A stretch of DNA of 64,000 bases from Mycocentrospora acerina (Eukaryota; Ascomycota; Dothideomycetes; Pleosporales), in the NCBI GenBank assembly GCA_022701365.1, contig JAKUHH010000389.1, positions 744,001 through 808,000 of the forward strand. The letters are read 5' to 3'. How positions within the stretch are numbered: the stretch's first letter is position 1; each line of letters opens with the position of its first letter. The translations under genes were made by a program, and so were the position numbers. A model generated the notes under the pieces. It did no database searches. It was not told where the DNA came from and saw only the letters and a program-made list of their open reading frames with translations. Shown here in pieces: positions 19,505 to 31,536 of the stretch.

Positions 19505-21686
19505 CTTGATGTCGTAGTAAGAACAGAGAAAGTACTGTTAGAAACGAAAGTGAGAGCAAATAAGATGCTCAAGCCTGGAACGAGTGACAGGTTGAGATGT
19601 AGAGGCTGAAGGGTGGAGATGATTGTTCACTTCCAGGAAGATTCACTCTACCTATGTACTTATTGCTGGAGAACGGCGCTTCTGTAGGCTGCTTCTCGGG
19701 AGACCCACACCTGACTAGAGCACGTTTCTACAAGACCGTGCACATACTGTTGGAATCCATTCTAGGATTCAACGCCTGTAAGGGGTATACTTCCTGTACA
19801 ATGGCTATACCTTCTCGAGCTTAATCTCCGCCCCAAGTACGGAAATTTGCACACCACATGCCAAGAGTTACTATGCTTTCTACAGTGTTCCACTTTGTCC
19901 ATACTCCCCCACGGCCCTTCTCTAGTCATTGCTGGAGGTATTTCTATTTCGTCTTGTCAAGCTCCTCACCATGGAGATACTATTTGGGCCTCTTTTACAG
20001 TGAGCAATTGGTGCTTCCACTGCTGCCATAGCCCGTTTTGTAACCACCAACGCATCTGCTCTAAGATTCAGACGAGAAGAAATCTATTTCATCCATTTAA
20101 CTACTCGTATAATGGTACTTGTTCTCGTTTTCGTCTACCAGATTACTAACGGCTAGGTCGGAAGCTTATTGCGTGAATAAGTCGTTGTTAGTTCTCGGGA
20201 AACAAGGCAAGCCAGTCAGACACAAGGTTTCACGTGCAACCACCCATATGAGCCACATAATTAGTGAAGGATCGCCAAGGCCTTGGTTCCAACAAGTCTA
20301 GTTACGAATACGAAAATGAATCGTGGACGTTTGTGGCGGCTGACGAGATGAAACGTTGATGAGGCTCTGACACTGCCAAGCAAATCTGTTTACAGTAAGA
20401 ATAACAGCTCGGCCCGGCTTTTCATAGTGGTGGGAATAAGCACCATTTTGACGTTCCGTGCCTTCCTAACTCGGCCTTCGTACATGTACGCACGAACTAA
20501 CATGTTGTACATGACTAGGTACTATGTCCCCGCAAAAAAGATTATTGGAAGTTTGTTTCATGATCGGTGATATTTGGTAATTAATAAGTGAGTTGTTAGT
20601 AATTATTAACCACGGACGTATTTTGTATGTGATTTACAAAATTAGTGTTTACTAAATTACCAGATTTCGCCCATATAGGCCTAGAGAGTTAGTAAATACT
20701 AATCTTTCCCCATCTATGGTTTGTTTAGTGCATGATTTGGTTCAGTTCTCGGTATAACTCAAGCGAGTGCTTATTTACTAGAGTATTCCCTTTCGAGATC
20801 TTCAGTGCACTAAGAGCAAAGTGCTCCAACTGATCAACAAATGGGTTATTCCGCCCACCTGCCCCACCCTCCAACAGGAGGAAATGTATAGATTACCTTG
20901 TTACTCCAATATCAAGCCCTGGCGACTGCAAAAACTTCTTTCAGTTTATGGTTTTCTGCAGCTCCATCTCCACATTGCATAAGTCGTCTTGGCACTCTAA
21001 ACCGCAGAAACAGGCAGCTGTTTACTACCAGGCTGCGAATGAAATCTTACCTTATCTTGATTCGATACTATCTCTTTTACCCCTGCTGCTTCTCTCTGAA
21101 GACTCTACCTGACGGCCCTCTCCTGAACTATGCAGGCTTTGAAGGAACCAACCTGCAGGCATCACCCGACTAGGCAACTTGATGCCATTCTTAACCGATG
21201 AGCAGGCGCCTACGGGCAATTGCTTCACCGCTGTAAACTCAAAGCGAAGGCAATCTACATGTCCTTCGGGTTGCTCTTCACCGACAAAACACAATGTTAA
21301 TCATTCCATTAATCATTCAATGCACCAAGTGGAATGCTAATCATGGGAGTCGGCAAAATAGAGTAGTGTACAATGCCAAACCATGACAGGCTCTATTCAC
21401 TGAGTTGTATAGGCTCAGTAAATTGTCTGCCAGTGCATTGAACTTTCGTCCATCGTTGCGCAACGGGGGGGCACCTAGTCTCACCTACTGTTGACCAATA
21501 CGGTGCCATGACTCTATGTCAAGCAGGTAGTAACTGCTAAACATCCCCGGATCAAAAGGTGGAAGGAAGTGACTATCCGACTCGATTGTACCGAGGATGC
21601 TCTCATCGGACTAGTAATCAGATGCCCACACCACTTTGCATTCATAAGTTTTCGTTGAGCTGCCAATCCTATATTGTCGTATCTAT
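19505..21686. other. 2.2 kb gene-poor region upstream of pectin lyase
   Basis: No gene was recognised; the longest frame (20898-21173) lacks features. The part next to 19505 should carry the pectin lyase promoter. A strongly AT-rich block at about 20520-20760 contains imperfect inverted words based on TTAGTAAT/ATTACTAA and GTTTACTAAATTA. Short direct repeats of TAATCATTC occur near 21298-21345. The block resembles decayed sequence more than a functional element. Confidence 0.5.
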
Positions 21687-22649
21687 TCATCTATCTCTCC
21701 CCAGTCTTTCTTCATAGTCATCCACAAGCTCATATGCTGGCCTGAACTTTACTTTCGGTGCGCCGTTGGCGGTACCATTTGTTCCTTCGACTTGTGGCAC
21801 TTGGTTTGACGATATTTGGCGGGCGAGGACGGGGTTTGGTTGCGTGTCGGTGGTGCCGCCAAGAGATGTGTATCCTTGGTCATAAAGGGGGCAATATGGT
21901 ATGTTGAGATAGCGTATGAACTGTTAATGACTGTTAGCTGTGTAATACGGAGAGACAGTCGCTAACGACACTAACCGTCCAAATATCTACATAATGCCAA
22001 TCTATGACAGGATGAATGCGCACAAACGCTGGCCACCCAGAATCGGTTGGGTCAAAATGCTTCAAATGTTCTCCATGCGGGTCCGTCCGCCGCGTGCCTA
22101 CCAATATAGCCTTTACCGACGGTGTATCGCGCAAGTAGTCTGCAAATGCAGCTTTCATGGGCTTCGCATATTCCAAGAGCGACAAGGAGTATGTTTTTAT
22201 GCTCGTGGCGACAAAGGCTTCTACTTCAGCAAAGGGATGTGAATCTTGGATGTAGACACATTGTATGGCGGTTTCAATATTGGATGATGGGTTCGGGGTG
22301 CTCGTCAGTCCGCGTTTGTGCAGAGCACAGAGGTACAAGATCAAAAGGACAAGACAGTCCTTTCCTCCGTTGTACGCCAGAGAGAGCTCGGGTAGACTGA
22401 GTACGTGTCAGCCGCTCGGATCGCGCCAGGACTCGGTCTACCAGCGACTACGCACCTATACTGCCCCAGTGCTTCGTCTATGATTCCCAGGGCGATGCGC
22501 GTCTGCTCCTGTACACTCTTCACGCGATCCGACGCATCCTTCTTCTCCAAAAACGCAGTTATCCGATCATGTATCTTGGCGCATTGCTCGGGGAAGGGTA
22601 GCGGGGTATGGGCAACGAGGGGCTCTGAGAAACCAAAGGCAGTATTCAT
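21687..22649 (-). CDS. FAD1: FAD synthase (FMN adenylyltransferase), PAPS-reductase fold
   Basis: Exons are 22456-22649, 21976-22396 and 21687-21920 (introns 59 and 55 nt), giving 282 residues. The nucleotide-binding loop SLAYNGGKDCLVLL is formed right at intron 1. Further family signatures are LVGTRRTDPHGEHLKHFDPTD and, after intron 2, the hallmark IPYCPLYDQGYTSLGGTTDT. It transfers AMP from ATP to FMN to make FAD, an essential cytosolic step. An acidic, variable C-terminal tail ends at a TGA at 21687. It is divergent from the sulfite reductase beta gene with 608 bp between starts. Confidence 0.94.
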
Positions 22650-23257
22650 TGCAAGTAGTGCGCCAGTCGCGACATCAGATGCAGGCGTCTGCGATTACGG
22701 AGGCTATGTGTCGGCTACTGGTCAGTTTGGGCAATATGTCAAGGCATGATGCATGTGTCTGCCAGATGCCAGATGCCGAAGGTGGAGGGCCGCTCTAATC
22801 GATATCGGCCCCTCGGTACGGCTGAATGGGGGAAGGCGCGGGCGACCTCGCAGCAGCCAGTCAGACGTCGTAGAGTAAGCTACCAACAAGACATTGCTCC
22901 AGTGCCGCCAAACACGCCCCAAACGGCCTCAGGACAATGAAGCAGCATGCAGTGCTGTGCATGCCCACCAGCTGCCAAATGTCGCCATCTAGACAACCTG
23001 ATTACATGATGGCACTACCACACATCTATGACAAAACGATTAGCCGCGACTGGGTCAAGTCGCCATCGAATCTCTTAGCTAGACCCTGACTAGTGATCAC
23101 GCAATACCGGGGTCACTTTCTACGAGAAAATTGTACAGTTGCCGCCGCAGATAATAGGGTCGTGTCGCTCTGTCGCCGATGACCCGAAACATTACTTGAC
23201 CTCGTCTTCCCCAGAGGCAACTCTTTACTCCCCACAGACAATCAATCCGCAGTCACA
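22650..23257. promoter_or_regulatory. Divergent promoter region of FAD synthase and sulfite reductase beta
   Basis: 608 bp between two start codons. It contains a pyrimidine/A-rich leader ending in CAATCCGCAGTCACAATG for the sulfite reductase. I did not find a CACGTG core, the usual Cbf1/Met4-linked site of sulfur genes, in this interval. Short frames here are not supported as genes. Confidence 0.5.
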
Positions 23258-26200
23258 ATGGGGTCCATTTCGACTGCTGGAGAGGCTGGTATGGTTCCCC
23301 GCGGCGCCCCTCCCCGCCGTTGCACGACCCCTCCACATCAACCACCGAACATCGAATGGCTTCGAGACAAAGTCATTTTAATTACAAAGAAGCACGGCTG
23401 ACCTTTTGCTTATTCTACAGTGGCCCGAATTGCCCATCTTGCTTCTGATGTCGTTGTATCTGTTGTTCCTTCCCTCGCCACAGACTCGGAGTTCTCAGAG
23501 ACACTACGCACGCTCCAAAAGAACAATGCGCCAAGCGTAGTTGCGAAAGACCGTGTAGAGGTATGTCCAGATGCTCGCAATCAGTAATAAGACTTGCTTC
23601 TAACACCATCTTCCTAGGTCCTTGCAGTTCGCCACAATGCAGACCCCCTCCTCTCAGTCTTCCAGCCCATTCGCGCGGGCAAGCTCACCAGCGTGACAAC
23701 CACATCTTCAATCCTCGTCAAGTCGATACCACACCTCTACAAACTCGCACAATACCCCGTCGTCATCCACGTGTCGGTACAGCCTGCTGGTTTCCCAGAC
23801 TTCTCAGACATCACCTCCATCAGACAGTCTGGCTTCACATTCATTCAGTCCGAGACGCTGCAGGAGGCGCAGGATCTTGCCCTGACTGCACATGCTCTGG
23901 CCATCAAGTCAGGAAAGGGTGTTATTCACTTCTTCAACTCGGGCGCGTCTGCCTTCAAGAAGGCAATCTTGGAGGAGGATGTCGAGTTGGTCCGCAACGT
24001 CATCAACTTGGATGCTGCGGCAGCTTTCCAGAACGCAAAGTCTGAGGAGACAAGCTTATACGCAGACGATGGCAGGAGTGCTACCCTATCTTTTGCTCGC
24101 AGCCAGGCTTCAAACGTTGTCAGCGGCACCTCGGCGGCCCCTCTGACTGCCACAGAGAAATCACAGCCGGCATCGGAGAGGAACAGCCAGCGAGCTGACT
24201 CTTCTTCTGGCTCGTCACAGCGCGATGACAGCACCAGTGGCGCATCTGTCTCATCGGCGACTACAGTGGAGTCTCTAGTCTCCAAGCCCGTCTCGTCTGA
24301 GGACATTTACCGATTTTCCACGCAGATCTGGGAGACCATCAAGGACGCCACAGGTCGTGCATACGATGCGTTCGCTTACACCGGTACTGGCAACGAGGAG
24401 GTGGCCATCTTCCTCTTTGGTGCCGACACGGGCATCTTCGCCACAGAGCTCGACACAGTGGATGCGACGGAGACATACGCCAACACAGCTATCATCACAG
24501 CTAGGTTATACCGACCATGGTTGGGTGCATCGCTCGCCCCATTACTCCCCAAATCTCTGAAGAAGATTGCTGTCTTGGAGCAGGTCCGCCGAAAGACAAC
24601 TAAATGGGGGCCCGTCCTTCTGGACTTGCTGATGTCTTTGAAGTCAGCCGGAAACTCCCCTTCGGTTGTCGGTTACCAACTCGGCTACATCAACGAGCAG
24701 ACTGTGCAGCAGGCGCTACGAGGCGTGTTCCAAAATCTCACAAGCGAGTCGCCTGTTCAGAACCTTCAGGTTGGAAACCTCGATGGACCAGAGCCCCAGC
24801 CTACGAAGCTGGAACAGCCCGCATTGGAGAATGCCTATACAAAGATCCTTGACCAGGTTTTTGGCGATAAGCTACACGTCGCCAACCAGCTTGGCTCGCA
24901 AAATGCAGGCATTTCCAATGAGATCTCATCAAGCCCAGAGTACGGATTTGGATCTCTTGTTGCCCGAAAGGAGCACCGAAAGCGGTTCATTAACGAAGTC
25001 GCGGATGCATCGAAGACCAATGATTTCACAACAAATGCCTCTCAGGATTGGCTATCAAGGTGGGCACTCAATGCGGAAGACACAGACAAGGCAAACGAGC
25101 TTGCGCCCGAGGTCATTGCTCGTTTGAGCAATGACGGTTCCTCTGCTGCGACTCAGCTCCTGTCTTCGAAGAAGTTGTTCTACCGAGAGTCGCCGTGGCT
25201 AGTTGGATCGGATGCCTGGGCCTATGACCTCGGAAACTCTGGTGTCCACCACGTACTGGCCTCTGGCGAGAACGTCAACATGCTGATTGTTGACTCCACG
25301 CCCTACTCTGAGCGAACAGCCGCCGACGCTGCGAGGCGTAAGAAGGATATTGGTCTATACGCTATGAACTTTGGCAATGCGTACGTGGCATCAGTTGCCG
25401 TGTACAGCTCCTACACTCAGGTCCTGGAAGCTATGATTGAGGCTGATAAATTCGACGGTCCTTCAATTGTTCTTGCATACCTACCCTACGAGAAGGAGAG
25501 CGACTCACCTCTCGCCGTTCTGCAAGAGACAAAGAAGGCTGTCGACCTTGGTTACTGGCCGCTCTACCGCTGGGACCCCAAGGCTGAAGAGAAGGGCGAG
25601 ACTAACTTCAAGCTCGACTCAGAAAGGATCAAGAAAGAGTTGGAAGAATTCCTTGCTCGCGACAACTATCTGTCTCAGGTCATGAAGAGGCACCCTGATT
25701 TCTCCTCCAACCTCTCAGGTTCGTATGGTACAGAGGTTAGGCAATTGCAGAAGCGCAAGGCCAAGGATGCGTATAGCAAGCTTCTAGAGGGCCTCCAAGG
25801 AGACCCTATGACAATCTTGTTCGCCTCCGATAACGGAAACGCTGAGAATCTCGCGAAGCGTCTCGGTAACAGAGGTAAAGCAAGAGGTTTGAAGACCATT
25901 GTCATGGCTATGGACGACTTCCCCCTAGAGGATCTTGCCAATGAGCAGAATGTTGTCTTATTCAGCAGTGTGGCCGGTCAGGGAGAGTTCCCCCAGAACG
26001 GCAGGACATTCTGGGAGACAGTCAAGGATTCGACCGATTTGGACCTTGCCACTGTCAACTTTGCTGTCTTTGGTCTTGGTGACAGCCACTACTGGCCCCG
26101 CAAAGAGGACAAGATCTACTACAATAAGCCGGCCAAGGATCTCCATGCGCGATTCCTCACCCTTGGAGGCAAGCCTCTTGCGGAATGCGGTCTCGGAGAC

Positions 26201-28086
26201 GATCAGGATCCAGATGCGTACCAGACGGCATATGCCGAGTGGGAGCCACAGCTCTGGCAAAAGCTCGGCGTCGCCAACGTTGAGGGCCTACCCGAGGAGC
26301 CTGCGCCTATCACCAACGAGGATATGAAGGCTGCTTCAAACTTCCTCCGTGGTACCATTGAAGAAGGTTTGGCTGACACTACAACTGGTGCTATCTCAGC
26401 AAGCGACCAGCAGCTCACCAAGTTCCACGGCACCTACATGCAAGATGATCGTGATCTTCGTGACGAGCGCAAGGCTCAAGGTCTTGAGCCAGCGTACTCC
26501 TTCATGATCCGATGCAGATTGGCTAGTGGTGTCGCCACTCCCAAGCAATGGCTACAGATGGACGAGATCAGCACCAAGCTTGGCAATGAGACCATGAAGT
26601 TGACTACCCGTCAAACATTCCAATTCCACGGTATCGTCAAGGGAAAGCTCAAGCCAGCTATGCAAGCTATCAACAAGTCTCTGATGACCACCATTGCTGC
26701 TTGCGGTGACGTCAACCGAAACGTTATGTGCAGTTCTCTCCCAACTCAATCCAAATACCACGCACAGGTTCACGCAGTTTCTCAGAAAATTAGCGACCAC
26801 CTCTTGCCATCCACGACTGCTTACCATGAGATTTGGCTCGAAGATGATGAGACAAAGGAAAAGCGAAAGATCTCCGGCGAGGCGCTCCAGGACCACGAGC
26901 CCTTGTACGGCCCCCTCTACCTCCCCCGCAAGTTCAAGATCACCATCGCCATTCCACCACACAATGATACTGATGTCTATGCTCACGACATTGGTCTGAT
27001 TGCCATCAAGGATGCCGACGGTAACCTTCAAGGTTTCAACCTGCTCGCTGGTGGCGGCATGGGTGTAACGCACAACAACAAGAAAACTTATCCACGAACT
27101 GGATCTATGTTCGGCTATGTATCAGCTGAGGAGACCCACATTGCGTGCGAGAAGATCATGCTTGTTCAGCGCGACCACGGTGACCGCAAAAACAGGAAGC
27201 ACGCTCGTCTAAAGTACACAATTGACGACATGGGCGTCGATGTCTTCCGTGGCAAGGTTGAAGAGCTTTGGGGCCAGCGATTTGCCGATCCCAAGCCATT
27301 CAAGTTTGAAAGCAACGTTGACACCTTTGGCTGGCAGAAGGATGAGACCGGTCTCAATCACTTTACTCTGTTCATTGAGAACGGCCGTATCGAGGATACT
27401 GCCGACTTCCCGATGAAGACCGGCCTCATTGAAGTGGCCAAGGCACACAAGGGTGAATTCAGATTGACTGGAAACCAGCACTTGATTCTTTCCAACGTTG
27501 CGGACGAAGATCTGCCCGCCATGAAGGAACTCCTGAAGAAGTGGAAGCTTGATAATGTCAATTTCTCGGCTATGAGGTTGTCCAGCTCCGCTTGCGTTGC
27601 CTTCCCCACTTGTGGTCTTGCCATGGCTGAGTCTGAGCGCTACCTCCCTGTTCTCATCTCCAAAGTCGAGTCTACACTCGAGGAAGCTGGTCTCCGACAA
27701 GATAGCATTGTCATGCGTATGACTGGTTGCCCCAACGGATGCGCTCGACCCTGGCTCGCTGAGATTGCGTTCGTCGGTAAGGCATACGGCGCATACAACA
27801 TGTACCTTGGTGGAGGTTACCATGGTCAAAGATTGAACAAGCTCTACAGGAGCTCCATCAAGGAGGACGAGATTCTGGAAATCCTGCGCCCTATGATCAA
27901 GCAGTACGCCGCGGAGAGGAACGATGGAGAGCGCTTTGGTGACTTCGTCATCCGAAAGGGATACATTAACGAGACAACTCATGGCACCAACTTCCACGAC
28001 AATGTAAGTTCCAGTAACACAAAGTCCAGATAAATTGATCACTAACGATACTATAGACTGCGGAAATGGAGTCTGATGGAGAGTAA
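23258..28086 (+). CDS. MET5: Assimilatory sulfite reductase (NADPH) hemoprotein beta subunit
   Basis: Exons are 23258-23288, 23421-23560, 23618-28003 and 28057-28086, giving 1,528 residues, typical of the fungal enzyme. Introns are 132, 57 and 53 nt. Residues 1 to about 750 resemble pyruvate:ferredoxin oxidoreductase-like domains. A flavodoxin-like domain follows at about 785-940 (ILFASDNGNAENLAKRL and FGLGDSHYWP), then the siroheme sulfite reductase part. The four [4Fe-4S]/siroheme cysteines are present as CVAFPTC (about 1383) and CPNGC (about 1427), with RQTFQFHG upstream. It reduces sulfite to sulfide for cysteine and methionine synthesis, with the flavoprotein alpha subunit. The first exon (31 nt) and last exon (30 nt) are tiny and easily missed; the start follows a good leader. 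Confidence 0.93.
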
Positions 28087-29217
28087 ATCTTGGATGAAGC
28101 TTTGTGAGGAGGTGTATGACTGATGTGCTCATGAGATCGTACTTGGCTGCTTACTCGGCGTTGTTATCTAATCGGCGTTGTATTGGAAAATTCGAGTGTT
28201 TCGGACTTTCTTGTAGATATTTCCTTTTTAACATGTCACCATACCAATCGATTTTCCTACAATTCAAAAACTGTTACACTACTGATGGTGACAACGCAGC
28301 GATATCTGTCTTTACTCCTCCATGATGTAGCGAGATCGGCAGAAATAGGAGAATGTCGAGATGGTACATGCCATATAACAAACCGATGGCGGTTCTCTCA
28401 AAATCAGGATTCTGCTTCTGAAAGTCTGTATCCAGACAGCGAGGGATAATATAAACAGACACGACCCTTGAGGATGGAGTAAGATGCTAAATTTCAAAAA
28501 AAAAACCCCCCCCTTCCTTCGACTCTCTTATCTCACCTCAATTAAGTTTTTTTTTTAATCAGGTGCTTGTGTAGCACATTCCACCTATCAGGTTCAATAA
28601 AACAGATATTGCATTTCTATCCCACATAGAAAGAAAAGACGCGACAAATTATGTTCATAGCCGCTCGAGTTGAAAGAGCGTGCCCTACCCATTCCCATGG
28701 AAAAGGGAAAAGTGATATGGAATAAACGCTGTGTTTACGATTATATCAAGTTATTTGTGAGGACTGACATTTTGCCTCCATGCCCCTCGCCGAACAGACA
28801 TTCACGTGTGAGTTGTGGATGTTCAGCGTGAATAGGTTAAAATAAGATATTTTAAATACTGTCTGATAGAGAATGAAAGTTACTTTCAAAGTACATGGCT
28901 GATACTTGTTTCTTTCCTTGCTTTTCTACAAGAACCTCCCCCCCCCCCTCCTTTTCAGTAGCACTTGCATTGGAAACAAATCAAACTGGAAAAAACAGCG
29001 AAGAGTGGCTTCCTTGAATACAGGAGTCCCCTGTGTGGTCCTCTGTGGTAATTCGTCCCGCCGAATGAGAATTTTTCTTTAATCTGCTATCTTTATCCAT
29101 AAAATCGGTGGTGTATTGAAATTTTATGTATCGATTTATGTCTGTTTACTCACCACCATCCACTCCACACCACCTCTCTCGACCCATCACCAAAACTGAA
29201 TCAACATCAAAAGGACA
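28087..29217. other. AT-rich spacer downstream of sulfite reductase
   Basis: 1.1 kb, AT-rich with homopolymer runs: A8C9 near 28496-28510, T9 near 28548 and C10 near 28938-28947. The left part is the sulfite reductase 3' region. The right end (29140-29217) becomes pyrimidine-rich and then A-rich immediately before an ATG at 29218, resembling a fungal leader. No other gene-like signal. Confidence 0.5.
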
Positions 29218-29565
29218 ATGCTAACTCGACTGCCGTTCGCGAGGATCTTGTCTTCGTTTCGTATTCAAAATGAAGACTTGGAGAACGACAAACAAGTCGG
29301 TGTGATTAGAAAGCCTCATCCATATCTCAAATCAATTCTTCTGCAATTTTTTCCATCGCATACGAGGCAGGTATCGCCTGAATTTGTGGAAGGAGATGTT
29401 CTTAAACAGTACAATACTCGATTTTTTGAAACGCATCGTTTCCATGTGCTCAATTACGGACAGGATGTCGAGCTGCGACGTGGGGAATACCCTGAGTCCT
29501 GTAAATACACACTATGTGGCTGTTCAGCTGACATAAAATGTAGCGACGAGAAGTTTGGAACATGA
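29218..29565 (+). CDS. Possible small protein of unknown function
   Basis: An uninterrupted frame of 115 residues. Support is limited to context: a CT-rich then A-rich leader precedes it, the ATG sits in a favourable AAGGACAATG setting, and the translation is not low-complexity. It has no signal peptide and no recognisable domain; the last 25 residues contain three Cys. It lies alone between sulfite reductase and GID8 and could be a lineage-specific gene or a chance frame. Confidence 0.3.
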   Translation: MLTRLPFARILSSFRIQNEDLENDKQVGVIRKPHPYLKSILLQFFPSHTRQVSPEFVEGDVLKQYNTRFFETHRFHVLNYGQDVELRRGEYPESCKYTLCGCSADIKCSDEKFGT

Positions 29566-29837
29566 TCAGCGACGTTGAATATTACTGCATTACAAGAGAG
29601 TAGAGACAAAGCGTTTGATACATTTCACGAGAGCAGGACAAGAACATTTTCATCAATCGTAATCATTATTCGTTATGATATCGTAAGTATAGTCATCTCT
29701 TTACAGTACGCCAATCTTAATGGGTAACTGCACTGTGGGAACCGGATCATGTCCGCCCACTTTGAATCCATAGTTCTCATCTCGATTCAGACATCCTTAT
29801 TGGACACGAGACGATTCGATGGAAGATCCACGACAAA

Positions 29838-30993
29838 CTAGTGCACCATCTCATCTCCAGCCTCACCGTTACGCCCACTGCTGGCAATCAGATTCTCCTC
29901 AGTATCCTGCAGCCCCAATGGTAGGACAGGTGGGATATCCTTGCCAGCAGCTCGCGCCTTCGCCTCAGCCCAGTGTCGCAAGCGAACAAGGCTTCTCATA
30001 CGTGCCTCTCCATGATAGGCCATGCTAGAGAGTATAGCTTCATTGACCTTACTCGCAACGTTTCGACGAAGCGAGGGTTCGAGAAGTTCGGCTAGCTCTG
30101 GTTGTAGCTTGCCGGTCGCGGGAAGAACAATGAGCAGTGTCATTGTCAACTCGAGATCTTTCAGGAACTCTGGACTTGTGGCTGCACGAGGCGCGAGTTG
30201 CGATGATGCGAAGTTAAGCGCAGGTGTAATGTCAGAGTTGACTGAGGAGGTACACGCCCGAATGAGCTCAATGAGCTGCAGGCGGAGCAGAGCAAAGTGC
30301 AGTGAACGGTTCAAATCTAGTATCTTAATTGATTGTCAGCAAAGCTCAAAATATGAAATTGCGAAATCAAAATAGGCTAATTGCTTGCGTTCATACTGAG
30401 GACTGAAGGTTTAATTATCATCAAAGAAGATTCTGCGTGGTGCATGAAACTAAGTATAATCCTGCAAGGATACGAAAACTGAAATAGAAAATACATACCT
30501 CCGGATTAAGATCATTGATCTTGGTAATGGCGGTGTCAATGTCACCAAAGTGAATGGCGCGACGTATTTCTACGCGCGACTGGATAGATTCCTCCACCTG
30601 GGGGAGTCGGAGGTTTGCTTCTTTGGCAAACCTTTCCGCAGCCCGGGGGTATCCCTCACTGACTAAGTAGTCCATGATGACAAAGTTGATGTCCCTGTAG
30701 ATTGCGAGTCAGCAAATGTGCGCTTGCAATGGTCCTTGTGCGTGAAGCCAAAGGTGATGGCAAGCAACAACTGTTGTTTGCGATATCAGAGATACAAGTT
30801 AACATGTTCTCCACACGTGGTTTAGGAGAGATTCCCAACTTATTTTGAAATCATCATATAGATGTGCGCGAGCGCATTGTGCGAGAGAGGAATTGGCGAC
30901 TTACATTTTGGAAGGTTTGATCTCGTCGATCTTCCTGTGGAATGGGTGTTGCGTCGGCGTCGCAGCCGAGACAGAAACAGTGGATGAGCTCAT
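29838..30993 (-). CDS. GID8: GID complex subunit 8 (LisH-CTLH-CRA protein)
   Basis: Exons are 30905-30993, 30499-30694 and 29838-30323, giving 256 residues. Introns are long for this window (210 and 175 nt), but the joins restore conserved sequence: IDEIKPSKM to DINFVIMDYLVSEGY, then INDLNPE to ILDLNRSLHFALLR. The LisH motif lies at about 30-62, CTLH at about 65-125, and the CRA region follows to about residue 220. Gid8 is a scaffold of the GID/CTLH ubiquitin ligase, which degrades gluconeogenic enzymes on glucose return in yeast. The C-terminal tail is polar. Intron 2 contains a shorter alternative acceptor, but only the ATACTAGAT join keeps the family sequence. Confidence 0.9.
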
Positions 30994-31536
30994 GATGAAG
31001 CCAAGGCGCTCAACACCCTCATCTTATGTCCATCAGTGTAAGGTGCTTGCTGCCCGACCGTGGTCGAGAGTGCTTGGAGCCACGCGAAGTTTGCAGCGTG
31101 TGTGATGAAAGAAGTTGTTCGGTACGTCGAGCTTTTATCACGACCTAAGCTCTCTCGCTTAGCTCTGGTGGGTCCGCATGATGTAAGCAGCAAGGCTTTT
31201 GCAGCTCTCAACACCTGCAGGGTACTAAACGTCGCCTATGGGATGGCGTACTAGCTGGAGGACATAGAAGAATACATACTACGCCTCAGATTCTTAGAAC
31301 AAAAATGTAAATGACATGCCTGGTGGTGTAATGAACTTATCGTCCACCCACAAACCTTCTGCACCTTCCCGAAGTATCGCCGATCGGGGCCCTCCGTCGC
31401 CAATATCCCAGGCGCCCATGGAGCCTCGCAACTCCACAAGCTACAGAATGGCCTTTACTCTTGGAGTCATTCTCTACCTTCCTTAAACACCTACCTTCAC
31501 ATCTACTCTTCGCACATCTTGAGAACATTTCCAAAC
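30994..31536. promoter_or_regulatory. Divergent promoter region of GID8 and uridine kinase
   Basis: 543 bp between start codons. The right third is pyrimidine-rich with short A-rich stretches leading to CCAAACATG at the uridine kinase start. No coding sequence is supported. Confidence 0.5.

Noticed and set aside
20520..20760. AT-rich imperfect inverted words as a transposon terminus
   Set aside because: Arms are short and imperfect, and no target-site duplication or coding remnant is visible.
27209..28132. 307-codon minus-strand frame opposite sulfite reductase
   Set aside because: Antisense shadow of a strongly biased housekeeping gene.
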